DNA of 64,000 nt. Source: Acrocarpospora corrugata (GTDB taxonomy: Bacteria > Actinomycetota > Actinomycetes > Streptosporangiales > Streptosporangiaceae). Within the stretch, counting starts at the first letter, position 1, and the number at the start of each line of letters is the position of its first letter. The translations under genes were made by a program, and so were the position numbers. The notes under the pieces were generated by a model, which was given only the letters and a program-made list of their open reading frames with translations, was not told the DNA's origin and did not search any database. The stretch spans positions 89,254 to 153,253 of the forward strand of contig NZ_BLAD01000052.1 in NCBI RefSeq assembly GCF_009687845.1. The letters run 5' to 3'. This document shows positions 27,941 to 35,025 of the stretch, piece after piece.

Positions 27941-29086
27941 GTGCCGAGACTACTGAGGCGAGCCAGCGCCGCTGCCGCCCTCTTACTTCTCCCGCTGTCC
28001 GCCTGCGCGCAGGAACCCGAAGCCGTCGCCAAGGACTACCTGGGCATGACCTGGGACCAGATCGTCGCCGAGGCCAAGGCGGAGGGCGAAGTCGTCTTCT
28101 CCGCCTGGTGGGGGGAGGAGTACTGGAAGGAGGCCGCCCGGCTGTTCGAGGAGAAATACGGCATCGAGGCCCGGCATCTGATGGGCAACAACCCGATCGA
28201 CAAGATCCTCGCCGAGAAGGACCGCCGGGTCGGCACCATCGACGTGCAGCTGGTCGGCGGCGCCGCCGTCAAGACCTCGATGGACGCCGCCCTCTGGTAC
28301 GGCCCGATCGCCGCCAAACTCCCCGCCTCCCCGGAACTCGACCGCGCCCTCCAGACCGCCCAGGAGGGCGTCGAGACCAAGGGCCACCTCATCCCCATCT
28401 ACCGCAACCAGACCGGTTTCCTGTACGACCCGGAGAAGGTCCCCGTCCCACCCCAGACCTGGGACGAGTTCACCGCATGGGTCCAGGCCAACCCGAAGGG
28501 CTTCGCCTACCCCGACCCCAACAAGGGCGGCACCGGCGGCGCGTTCGTCCAGGCCGTCATCGCCAACCTGACCGGCGGCCTGGACAGGTACACCGCCGAC
28601 ACCGCGCTCGACCCGGCCAAGACGGCCGAGTGGACCGAGGCGTGGGACTGGCTGAAGACCGGCAACGAGAAGATGAACGTGACCCTGTCCAACAGCGAGG
28701 ACATCGACCTGCTGAACCAGGGCACGGCTTCGCTGGTGATCGCCTGGGACGACGACGCCCAGAACGCGCTGGCGAAGGGCTCGCTGTTCAAACGCGCCGC
28801 CATGTACGTGCCCCGGTTCGGGCTGCCCGGCGGCGGGGACACGGCCGGGGTGCCGAGGAACGCGCCCAACAAGGCGGCCGGGCTGCTCTTCCTGGACTTC
28901 CTGACCAGCAGGCAGATGCAGGCGCTGATGAACAGGACCGTCGGGTCGACGCCGGCGCGGACCGACATGACGGAGTCGCCGTCGATCATCTCCGAGGAGA
29001 GCCGGGCCAATGGCACGGCGTGGATGCCGGCTCCGTACAAGGAGGCCATCCTGAAGGGCTTCACCGAGAACGTGCTGCTCCAGTAG
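27941..29086 (+). CDS. Extracellular solute-binding lipoprotein
   Basis: 381 residues. The signal RLLRRASAAAALLLLPLSAC ends in lipobox LSAC, so the protein is anchored on the outer face of the membrane. The mature part resembles family 1/6-type binding proteins for polyamines, iron or phosphonates: EGEVVFSAWWGEEYWKEAAR, VQLVGGAAVKTSMDAALWYG, LIPIYRNQTGFLYD and WDEFTAWVQANPKGFAYPDP. It starts at GTG 27941 with GGAGGT 5 bases upstream, 29 bases after the GntR gene. It is the only binding protein near the divergent permease operon and very likely its partner. The ligand is not readable from sequence. Confidence 0.9.
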   Translation: MPRLLRRASAAAALLLLPLSACAQEPEAVAKDYLGMTWDQIVAEAKAEGEVVFSAWWGEEYWKEAARLFEEKYGIEARHLMGNNPIDKILAEKDRRVGTIDVQLVGGAAVKTSMDAALWYGPIAAKLPASPELDRALQTAQEGVETKGHLIPIYRNQTGFLYDPEKVPVPPQTWDEFTAWVQANPKGFAYPDPNKGGTGGAFVQAVIANLTGGLDRYTADTALDPAKTAEWTEAWDWLKTGNEKMNVTLSNSEDIDLLNQGTASLVIAWDDDAQNALAKGSLFKRAAMYVPRFGLPGGGDTAGVPRNAPNKAAGLLFLDFLTSRQMQALMNRTVGSTPARTDMTESPSIISEESRANGTAWMPAPYKEAILKGFTENVLLQ

Positions 29087-29100
29087 CCGCCCTTCGACCG

Positions 29101-29134
29101 GGGCGCAGACGGAGCCTCCCCTCCGCCTGCGCCC
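29101..29134 (+). terminator. Hairpin after the solute-binding protein gene
   Basis: GGGCGCAGACGGAG pairs with CTCCGCCTGCGCCC (one mismatch) around a 6-base loop, 14 bases after the stop codon. No clear U-tract, so it may attenuate rather than end transcription into the HAD gene. Confidence 0.45.
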
Positions 29135-29154
29135 TCCCTCGAACCTGACAAAGG

Positions 29155-29895
29155 ATGATTTTTCGCACTATGTCGCCTACCAGCGAAGCACCGGAGATCG
29201 CGATCCTCGTGGACTACGACGGGACCATCGCGACCGTCGACGTCACCGACGAACTCGTCCGCACGTCGGCCTCCGAGCGGCAGTGGCTCGACCTGGAACT
29301 CGCCTACCGGCGGGGCGACATCGGCTCCCGCGCCCTGCTCCGGGCCGAGACCCGGCTGCTGCCCGGCACCGCCGCCGACCTCCCCGACCTGGCCCGCGAC
29401 CAGCCCCACGATCCGACTTTCGTCCCTTTCGTCGAGTACGCGCGAGCGCACGGCATGACCGTCGAAGTCGTCAGCGACGGCCTGGGCTTCTTCGTCGCCC
29501 CCGCCCTGGCCACCCTCGGCCTCGGCGGCCTCCCCGTCTACTCGGCGGCCCTGGGCTACACCCCCACCGGCCCCGAGATCACCTTCCCGAACGGCCACCC
29601 CGCCTGCCAGGTCTGCGGCACCTGCAAACGCCAGCGCGTCCTGCTCCACCAGGCCGCCGGCCGCCACGTCGTCTTCATCGGCGACGGCTACAGCGACCAG
29701 TACGCGGCCGCCCACGCCGACACGGTCTTCGCCAAGGCCGAACTCGCCACCATCTGCGAACGCCGCGGCCTGCCCTTCCAGCGGTGGCGGACCTTCGACG
29801 ACGTCCACGCCTGGCTCACCCAGGCCCAGGCCCGGGGCGCCCTGTCCGGCCCGGTGGCCCGCCCGTACGTCTGCGGGCCGGAAACCGCGCGCTGA
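29155..29895 (+). CDS. HAD-superfamily (IB) phosphatase, MtnX/PHOSPHO-like
   Basis: 246 residues. Motif I is VDYDGTIATVDVTDE (nucleophile and acid Asp), motif II VEVVSDG, motif III GTCKRQRVL (Lys), motif IV FIGDGYSDQYAAAHAD. The CQVCGTCK run before motif III (three Cys) recalls the MtnX and PHOSPHO1-type phosphatases. It removes a phosphate from a small metabolite. It is third in the plus-strand transcript after GntR and the binding protein, so it could dephosphorylate the product released by the GDPD. The start is uncertain: ATG 29155 has AAAGG directly against it, ATG 29170 has it 14 bases away. Confidence 0.85.
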   Translation: MIFRTMSPTSEAPEIAILVDYDGTIATVDVTDELVRTSASERQWLDLELAYRRGDIGSRALLRAETRLLPGTAADLPDLARDQPHDPTFVPFVEYARAHGMTVEVVSDGLGFFVAPALATLGLGGLPVYSAALGYTPTGPEITFPNGHPACQVCGTCKRQRVLLHQAAGRHVVFIGDGYSDQYAAAHADTVFAKAELATICERRGLPFQRWRTFDDVHAWLTQAQARGALSGPVARPYVCGPETAR

Positions 29896-29905
29896 CCCCG
29901 GCGGG

Positions 29906-30589
29906 TTAGGGGCGGGCGGCCTCGATCAGGGCCTCGATGAGGCGGATGTCCTCGGTGCGCTCGGGGTGCCACTGGACGCCGACGGCGAAGCGGTGGCCCT
30001 GGAGTTCGATGCCCTCGACGATCTGGTCGTCGGCCCAGGCGACGGCCAGCAGGTTGGTGCCCAGGCGCTTGACCGACTGGTGGTGGGGGCCGGTGACCTC
30101 GGCGCGGTCGCCTATCGCTTTGCCGATCTTGCTGGAGACGCTCACGGTGACCGTGTGCCGGGCGGTGCCGTGCCGGTCGTGGGCGACCACGTCGGGGAGC
30201 CAGGGGATCAGGGTGCCGCCCTGGGCCACGTTCAGCATGTGCATGCCGCGGGAGACGCCCAGCAGGGGCAGGCCCGCGGCGACGGCGGCGCGGGTGAGGG
30301 CGAGTTCGAAGCGGTCGCGGTGGGTCTGCGGCTCCTCGACGCGGGAGTCGCGGGGCTCGCCGTACATGGCGGGGTCGAGTTCGACGCCGCCGGCCAGGAT
30401 GAGGCCGTCGAGGCCGCGCAGGTGGTCCTCGGCCCCGGCGGGGCTGAGCGGCGGGAGCAGCACCGGCAGTCCGCCCGCTTTTTCCACCGCGCGCGTGTAC
30501 GCCTGCGGGGACAGCACCGCCTCTCTGACCCAGGCGCCCCAGCGGGCAGCCTCCAGATAGGTCGTGATGCCAACGAGCGGACGGGGCAT
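29906..30589 (-). CDS. Class I glutamine amidotransferase-like protein (gamma-Glu-GABA hydrolase family) with Cys-to-Ser nucleophile
   Basis: 227 residues. MPRPLVGITTYLEAARWGAW and LDGLILAGGVELDPAMYGEP are the PuuD-type blocks; VGVQWHPERTED supplies the His-x-Glu of the triad. The nucleophile elbow, normally GxCRGxQ, reads LLGVSRGMHMLNVAQGG: the codon at the Cys position is TCC, a Ser. PuuD-like enzymes hydrolyse gamma-glutamyl amides in polyamine breakdown; with Ser the protein may be inactive, a binding protein, or use another mechanism. The start is ATG 30589 with CTGGAG 6 bases upstream. It converges with the HAD gene and is divergent from the flavohemoglobin gene. Confidence 0.85.
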   Translation of the reverse strand: MPRPLVGITTYLEAARWGAWVREAVLSPQAYTRAVEKAGGLPVLLPPLSPAGAEDHLRGLDGLILAGGVELDPAMYGEPRDSRVEEPQTHRDRFELALTRAAVAAGLPLLGVSRGMHMLNVAQGGTLIPWLPDVVAHDRHGTARHTVTVSVSSKIGKAIGDRAEVTGPHHQSVKRLGTNLLAVAWADDQIVEGIELQGHRFAVGVQWHPERTEDIRLIEALIEAARP

Positions 30590-30946
30590 GGCGATCTCCA
30601 GGGGGTTTTTCGCGACGGCTAGCCCATCATGACGCACTCGATTTCGGTTTTGTCACGTATCCCACGTATCAATGGCAGCCATCCCGATCAATGCGAAAAC
30701 TCCTCACCTTCGATGTCCGAAATCGGCGTGACCAAAATAACGGAGGATGACGTACCGATTACGGAGAGTACGCTTTCGCACCACCTTGTATGGAAACAGT
30801 TGTGACGCCCGAGTGCGAGTGGAACACTCCGAAATGAGTGTTCGGTTGAGCCGGGGCCGCCGGACGCTCGTCACCCGGAGCCGTCAGGGAGGTGGATCGA
30901 CTAGACCGGAGTCGATTTCCGGTCACCTAGGGTGGGACACACGCAG
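30590..30946. other. Intergenic region between the GATase-like and flavohemoglobin genes
   Basis: 357 bases, less GC-rich than its surroundings in the first half. It must hold both divergent promoters. I see one strong element, the inverted repeat at 30822-30843. A 69-codon plus-strand open frame (30747-30956) crosses that repeat and the globin start, has no ribosome site or family similarity, and is not called. Confidence 0.6.
30822..30843. promoter_or_regulatory. Perfect inverted repeat upstream of the flavohemoglobin gene
   Basis: GAACACT and AGTGTTC form perfect 7-bp arms around the 8-base centre CCGAAATG, 103 bases before the flavohemoglobin start. It has the form of a dimeric regulator site. 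Flavohemoglobins are usually controlled by NO or nitrite sensors, but this sequence is not an NsrR site that I recognise; the spacing also excludes the actinobacterial LexA box. Confidence 0.45.
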
Positions 30947-32062
30947 ATGTCGTTAAATCCGCGCCTCGTAAAAGAAAGCTTCTCGGCCATCGAGCCCGTC
31001 GCGGACAAGGCCGCCGCATACTTCTACGGGCGCCTTTTCGCAGAAAATCCGCACCTGAGGGGAATGTTCCCTCCGGCCATGGACGTGCAGCGCGACCGTC
31101 TGTTCGGCGCGCTCACCCGAATCGTCTGGATGCTCGACAGCCCGGGCAGCCTGGGGGGGTACCTGGGACAGCTGGGCCGGGATCACCGGAAATACGGCAT
31201 CGTCGCCGAGCACTACACCGCGGTCGGCAACGCGCTGATCGCCACGATCAGGCGGTTCGCCGCCGAGGCGTGGAACACCGAGATCGAGGCCGCCTGGGTG
31301 GCCGCGTACACGGCCGCCGCCGATCTGATGATCGGCTCCGCCGACGCGGACGCGGGGGTGTCCCCGGCCTGGTGGCTGGCGGAGGTGATCGACCACGAGC
31401 TGCGCGCGCCGGACATCGCCGTGCTCACGCTCCGCCCCGGCCAGCGCCTGGACTTCACCCCGGGCCAGTACGTCAGCGTGCAGACCGCCCGCTGGCCGCG
31501 CGTCTGGCGGACGTTCTCGATCGCCAACGCGCCCAGGGCGGACAACACGATCAAGCTGCACGTGCGCGCCCTGCCCGGCGGCTGGGTGAGCACCGCGCTG
31601 GCCCGGCACACCCGGATCGGCGACCAGCTGCTGCTCGGCCCGCCGGTCGGCACGATGGCGCTGACCGACTCCGGCCGCGACATCCTGTGCGTGGCCGGCG
31701 GCACCGGCCTGGCCCCGCTGAAGGCCATCGTGGAGCAGGTGATCGCGTCGGGCCGGCGCCCCGGCGTGCACCTGCTGGTCGGCGCCCGCAAGGCCGTCGA
31801 CCTGTACGACATGGCCGACCTCGTCCGGATGGAGTCGGGTTTCCCGTGGCTTCGCGTGCTCCCCGTCGTCTCCGAGGAACCCGCCTACGACGGCATGCGG
31901 GGCCGGCTGCCGGACGTGATGGAGCGCTTCCACTCCTGGGCGGAGCACGAGGTCTACGTCTGCGGCCCCGCGAGCATGGTCAACGAGACCGTGCGCCGCC
32001 TGCAGCGCGCCGGGATTCCACCGGGCCGGATCCACCGGGACGCCATCCAGGGGGAATCCTGA
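30947..32062 (+). CDS. Flavohemoglobin (globin plus FAD/NAD reductase)
   Basis: 371 residues. Globin domain 1-135: AAAYFYGRLFAENPHLRGMF (B/C helices) and LGRDHRKYGIVAEHYTAVG with the proximal His about residue 80. The FAD domain follows (about 145-245) with WRTFSIANAP binding FAD, then the NAD domain with VAGGTGLAPLKAIVEQ and VYVCGPASMVNETVR. It oxidises NO to nitrate or acts as a reductase with heme. The length is slightly under the 395-400 residues of Hmp, as in the actinobacterial group. I start at ATG 30947 (MSLNPR); GTG 30932 is in frame. The 5' region carries a strong inverted repeat. Confidence 0.93.
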   Translation: MSLNPRLVKESFSAIEPVADKAAAYFYGRLFAENPHLRGMFPPAMDVQRDRLFGALTRIVWMLDSPGSLGGYLGQLGRDHRKYGIVAEHYTAVGNALIATIRRFAAEAWNTEIEAAWVAAYTAAADLMIGSADADAGVSPAWWLAEVIDHELRAPDIAVLTLRPGQRLDFTPGQYVSVQTARWPRVWRTFSIANAPRADNTIKLHVRALPGGWVSTALARHTRIGDQLLLGPPVGTMALTDSGRDILCVAGGTGLAPLKAIVEQVIASGRRPGVHLLVGARKAVDLYDMADLVRMESGFPWLRVLPVVSEEPAYDGMRGRLPDVMERFHSWAEHEVYVCGPASMVNETVRRLQRAGIPPGRIHRDAIQGES

Positions 32063-32169
32063 CGCCCTCACATCCCGGGTCCGCCCACATGATCACGGCC
32101 TGACTGGCACGATGGGCTCAGCCGTCCGCCACGGGACTTCGCCGAGCGCATCCCACAGGAGGTCTCCCC

Positions 32170-32214
32170 ATGGATCCGGTGCACTCCCCCACCGTCCGAG
32201 CGGCGGTGCTCTAG
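32170..32214 (+). CDS. 14-codon leader ORF in frame with and abutting the MoaD-like gene
   Basis: ATG at 32170 preceded by a perfect AGGAGG 8 bases upstream opens MDPVHSPTVRAAVL and stops at TAG 32212-32214. The next base begins the GTG of the MoaD-like gene in the same frame. Either it is a short leader that feeds ribosomes to the GTG by reinitiation, or the TAG is a nonsense mutation in what was the original N-terminus. The MoaD-like GTG has no ribosome site of its own. Confidence 0.5.
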   Translation: MDPVHSPTVRAAVL

Positions 32215-32523
32215 GTGGCCAGACCGGTCACGCTCGTCACGTTCGTGCTGCCGAGCACACTCCGCCACTGGATCGGCCACCAGACCGAGGTCAAGGTGTT
32301 CGCCGTCGCCGCCTCCGACGACGACCTGCCGACCCTGGGCGGAGCGCTCGACACGCTCCGCCGTACCCACCCGTCGCTGGAGGAGCACCTGCGCGACGAG
32401 TACGGCAGCCTGCGCCGCCACATCGGCATCTTCGTCTGCGGCGAGAACGCTCGCCGCATCGGCGGCCTGGACTGCGCGCTACCGCCGGGAGCCGAGGTGT
32501 ACGTGCTCCCGGCGCTGTCCTAG
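32215..32523 (+). CDS. MoaD/ThiS-family ubiquitin-like protein lacking the C-terminal Gly-Gly
   Basis: 102 residues. VTLVTFVLPSTLRHWIG, TLGGALDTLRRTHPSLEEHL, YGSLRRHIGIFVCGENARR and LPPGAEVYVLPALS follow the beta-grasp sulfur-carrier fold of MoaD/ThiS. Sulfur carriers end in Gly-Gly, which is adenylated and thiocarboxylated; this protein ends in PALS, so it cannot be charged in the standard way unless processed. No E1-like or MoaE gene is nearby. Translation probably depends on the 14-codon leader immediately upstream. The stop overlaps the convergent thyX stop. Confidence 0.75.
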   Translation: MARPVTLVTFVLPSTLRHWIGHQTEVKVFAVAASDDDLPTLGGALDTLRRTHPSLEEHLRDEYGSLRRHIGIFVCGENARRIGGLDCALPPGAEVYVLPALS

Positions 32524-33230
32524 GGAGCGATGCGGCCGTTGCCGTTGAAGGCTTCGTGGGTGAGCGGCATCAGCTCGGCCCAGTAGGCTTCCATCTTCTC
32601 GGCCACCATCTCGATCTCCCGCTGCGGGAAGGACGGCACGGTGGCCCGGTCGTCCTTGGTGCGCAGGGACAGGAAGTGCATCAGGGCGCGGGCGTTGCAG
32701 GTCGCGTACATGGACGAGAACAGGCCCACCGGGAGCACCGCCCTGGCCACCTCGCGGGCGATCCCCGCCTCCAGCATCTCCTGGTAGGCCGCGTACGACT
32801 GCCGATAGGACTCCGTCATGGCCCGTTCGACCAGGGCGTGCTGCTCGTCGGTGCCGTCGGCGAACTCGTACTTGCCTGGCCGGCCCTCCTGGATGAGCTT
32901 GCGGTCCTTGCCCGGCACGTAGAAGACGGGCTGGAGTTCCCGGTACCGGCCGCTCTCCTCGTTGTAGGACCAGACCCGGTGCCGGTGGAACTCGCGGAAC
33001 ACGAAGATGGGCGCGCTGATGAAGAAGGTCATCGAATTGTGCTCGAACGGGCTGCCGTGCCGGTCGCGCATCAGGAAGTTGATCAGCCCTTTGGACCGCT
33101 GCGGATCCTTGTGGACCTCTTCCAGTGACTGCTCCCCCGCCGTCGAGACCCGGGCCGCCCAGAGCACGTCGCTGTCGGACGCGCTGTGCTTGACCAGTTC
33201 GACGGTCACATCACTTTGGATCTTTACCAT
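32520..33230 (-). CDS. thyX: FAD-dependent thymidylate synthase ThyX
   Basis: 236 residues. The ThyX signature RHRxxSxNExSxRY is complete: EFHRHRVWSYNEESGRYREL. HGSPFEHNSMTFFISAPIFV and VARAVLPVGLFSSMYATCNAR (FAD and dUMP binding) are also typical. It makes dTMP from dUMP using methylenetetrahydrofolate and NADPH. GAAGGTC precedes the ATG. Upstream is the terminator hairpin of the ABC exporter, so it has its own promoter, probably within or just before the hairpin region. Confidence 0.97.
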   Translation of the reverse strand: MVKIQSDVTVELVKHSASDSDVLWAARVSTAGEQSLEEVHKDPQRSKGLINFLMRDRHGSPFEHNSMTFFISAPIFVFREFHRHRVWSYNEESGRYRELQPVFYVPGKDRKLIQEGRPGKYEFADGTDEQHALVERAMTESYRQSYAAYQEMLEAGIAREVARAVLPVGLFSSMYATCNARALMHFLSLRTKDDRATVPSFPQREIEMVAEKMEAYWAELMPLTHEAFNGNGRIAP

Positions 33231-33239
33231 GACCTTCAG

Positions 33240-33286
33240 TTTAGAAGAAGATCGGGTGCCGGCCGGGCGCGCCGTACCGGCACCCG
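33240..33286 (-). terminator. Terminator of the ABC-2 exporter operon
   Basis: A perfect 10-bp stem, CGGGTGCCGG (33253-33262) with CCGGCACCCG (33277-33286), lies 5 bases after the permease stop on the minus strand and is followed by a T-rich run ATCTTCTTCT. Good intrinsic terminator for the 34982-33292 operon, just before thyX. Confidence 0.7.
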
Positions 33287-33291
33287 GGTGA

Positions 33292-34077
33292 TCAGGTGAT
33301 GTCGCGCTTGGTGGTGGTGATGTTGGCGACCACGGCGAACAGCACCGCGTAGCCGGCCAGGAGCAGCGCCCCGCCCCAGGCCGGGAGCAGGTCGGGCGCG
33401 CCGAGGCCGGTGTCCACGTCGATGCTCATCAGCGCCTGCGAGCCGCCGCCGGGCAGCCACTTGCCGACGACCTGGAGGGCCGGGATGGCCGCGAAGATCG
33501 ACTCGATCACGTAGGCCCAGACGATCGCGCCGATCAGGGCCGCGATCTGGTTGCGGATCAGCGCGCCCAGGCCGATCCCGAACATCGCGTACAGGGCCAG
33601 GCTGGCGCACACGCCGATGATGATCTGCGGCACCCGGTTGCCGGTCAGCGCGATGTCGCCGCCGGCGGAGAGCACCGCGATGACGCAGACCACGCCGACG
33701 ACCACCAGGGACACCACCGCGAACAGCAGGCCGACCACGACGCCCGCGCCGAGCTTGGCCGCGATGACCCTGCCCCGCTGGGGCGTGGTGAGGAAGGTGC
33801 CGGTGACGGTCTGGTAGCGGTATTCGCTGGTCATCATGATGACGCCGAGGATCATCGTGAAGATGGTGCCGCTGGAGGCGGCGGACAGGCCGATCGGCAG
33901 CCAGGCCGGGTCCTCCAGCGCGGGCAGTCCGGGCGCTCCGTTCTGGGCGGGTTCGCCGGCGAAGAAGATGATGAAGAACAGGCTGAGGCCGGTCAGCAGC
34001 AGCATCACGATGAGCATCGCCCACCAGATGCGGGTGGTGAACAGCTTCTGCAGTTCCGCCTTGATCAGGTTGCTCAT
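33292..34077 (-). CDS. ABC-2 type transporter permease
   Basis: 261 residues with about six hydrophobic segments. MSNLIKAELQKLFTTRIWWA is the usual cytosolic start of ABC-2 permeases, and SEYRYQTVTGTFLTTPQRGRV the conserved loop after the second segment. The ATG at 34077 overlaps the ATPase stop (ATGA); a longer frame upstream is a shadow. With the ATPase it forms an exporter or membrane-stress complex of unknown substrate. Confidence 0.9.
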   Translation of the reverse strand: MSNLIKAELQKLFTTRIWWAMLIVMLLLTGLSLFFIIFFAGEPAQNGAPGLPALEDPAWLPIGLSAASSGTIFTMILGVIMMTSEYRYQTVTGTFLTTPQRGRVIAAKLGAGVVVGLLFAVVSLVVVGVVCVIAVLSAGGDIALTGNRVPQIIIGVCASLALYAMFGIGLGALIRNQIAALIGAIVWAYVIESIFAAIPALQVVGKWLPGGGSQALMSIDVDTGLGAPDLLPAWGGALLLAGYAVLFAVVANITTTKRDIT

Positions 34078-34982
34078 CGCACGCCCTCCACCGTGGCCTG
34101 GGTCTCCTCGGTGAGTTCGAGGAAGACCTGCTGCAGGTCCGAGCGTTCCTGGGTGACCTCGGTGATCAGCACCCGGTGGTCCAGGGCGAGTTGCCCGATC
34201 GCCTCGGCGTCCAGCCCGTAGACCCGGAGCAGGCCGGGTTCGACCTCCTGCACCCGGGCGCCCGCGGCCTCCAGCGCCGGCCGGAAGTCGGCGGTGGTCC
34301 TGACCCGGACGGCGCTGTCGCCGTTCTGGGTCAGCTCGGCCAGGGTGCCCTGCCGGACCAGCCGGCCGCGCGCGATGATCACGACGTTGTCCACGGTCTG
34401 CTCGACCTCGGACAGCACGTGGCTGGAGACCAGCACGGCGGCGCCACGCTCGTGCGCCAGGTGGCGCAGGAAGCCGCGCAGCCACTGGATGCCCGACGGG
34501 TCCAGGCCGTTGGCGGGCTCGTCCAGGATGAAGATCTTGGGCTCGCCCAGCAGGGCGGAGGCCAGGGCCAGCCGCTGGCGCATGCCGAGGGAGAAGCCGC
34601 CGACCCGCTTCCCCGCCGCGTCGGCCAGGCCGACCGTCTCCAGCGCCTCGTCGGCCCGCCCCGGCGGCAGCCCGGCGGCGGAGCACATGATGCGCAAGTG
34701 ATTGCGGGCCGTGCGGCCCGGATGGAAACTGGTGGCCTCCAGCACGGCGCCCACTTCGGTCAGCGGGTGCGTGAGTGAGGTGTAGCGCCGCCCGTTGACC
34801 AGGGCTTCTCCCGTGTCCGGGGTGACCAGGCCGAGCAGCGAGCGCAGTGTCGTGGTCTTGCCCGCACCATTGGGCCCGAGATATCCGGTGACGGACCCGG
34901 CCTCCACGGTGAAGGAGACATCGTTGACGGCTCGTACGAGCCCGAACGATTTCGATAGGTTTCTAATCTCAATGGCACTCAT
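34074..34982 (-). CDS. ABC transporter ATP-binding protein (drug/antibiotic exporter type)
   Basis: 302 residues. Walker A GYLGPNGAGKTTTLR, signature GFSLGMRQRLALASAL, Walker B IFILDEPANGLDP and H-loop SSHVLSEVE are intact. The C-terminal part (about 215-302) is the extension usual in BcrA/CcmA-type ATPases. It drives the overlapping downstream permease. No regulator lies beside it. The 5' gap to the next gene is only 43 bases and AT-rich; it probably contains the promoter. Confidence 0.93.
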   Translation of the reverse strand: MSAIEIRNLSKSFGLVRAVNDVSFTVEAGSVTGYLGPNGAGKTTTLRSLLGLVTPDTGEALVNGRRYTSLTHPLTEVGAVLEATSFHPGRTARNHLRIMCSAAGLPPGRADEALETVGLADAAGKRVGGFSLGMRQRLALASALLGEPKIFILDEPANGLDPSGIQWLRGFLRHLAHERGAAVLVSSHVLSEVEQTVDNVVIIARGRLVRQGTLAELTQNGDSAVRVRTTADFRPALEAAGARVQEVEPGLLRVYGLDAEAIGQLALDHRVLITEVTQERSDLQQVFLELTEETQATVEGVR

Positions 34983-35025
34983 CAGGCAAAATTATCTGCC
35001 CAAGATCCAGGGGTTGTCCTCCTAC

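Noticed and set aside
30822..30843. LexA (SOS) box
   Set aside because: The GAAC/GTTC halves are 14 bases apart; the actinobacterial LexA box has a 4-base centre.
30747..30956. 69-codon plus-strand ORF upstream of the flavohemoglobin
   Set aside because: No ribosome site, Arg-rich, crosses the inverted repeat and the globin start.
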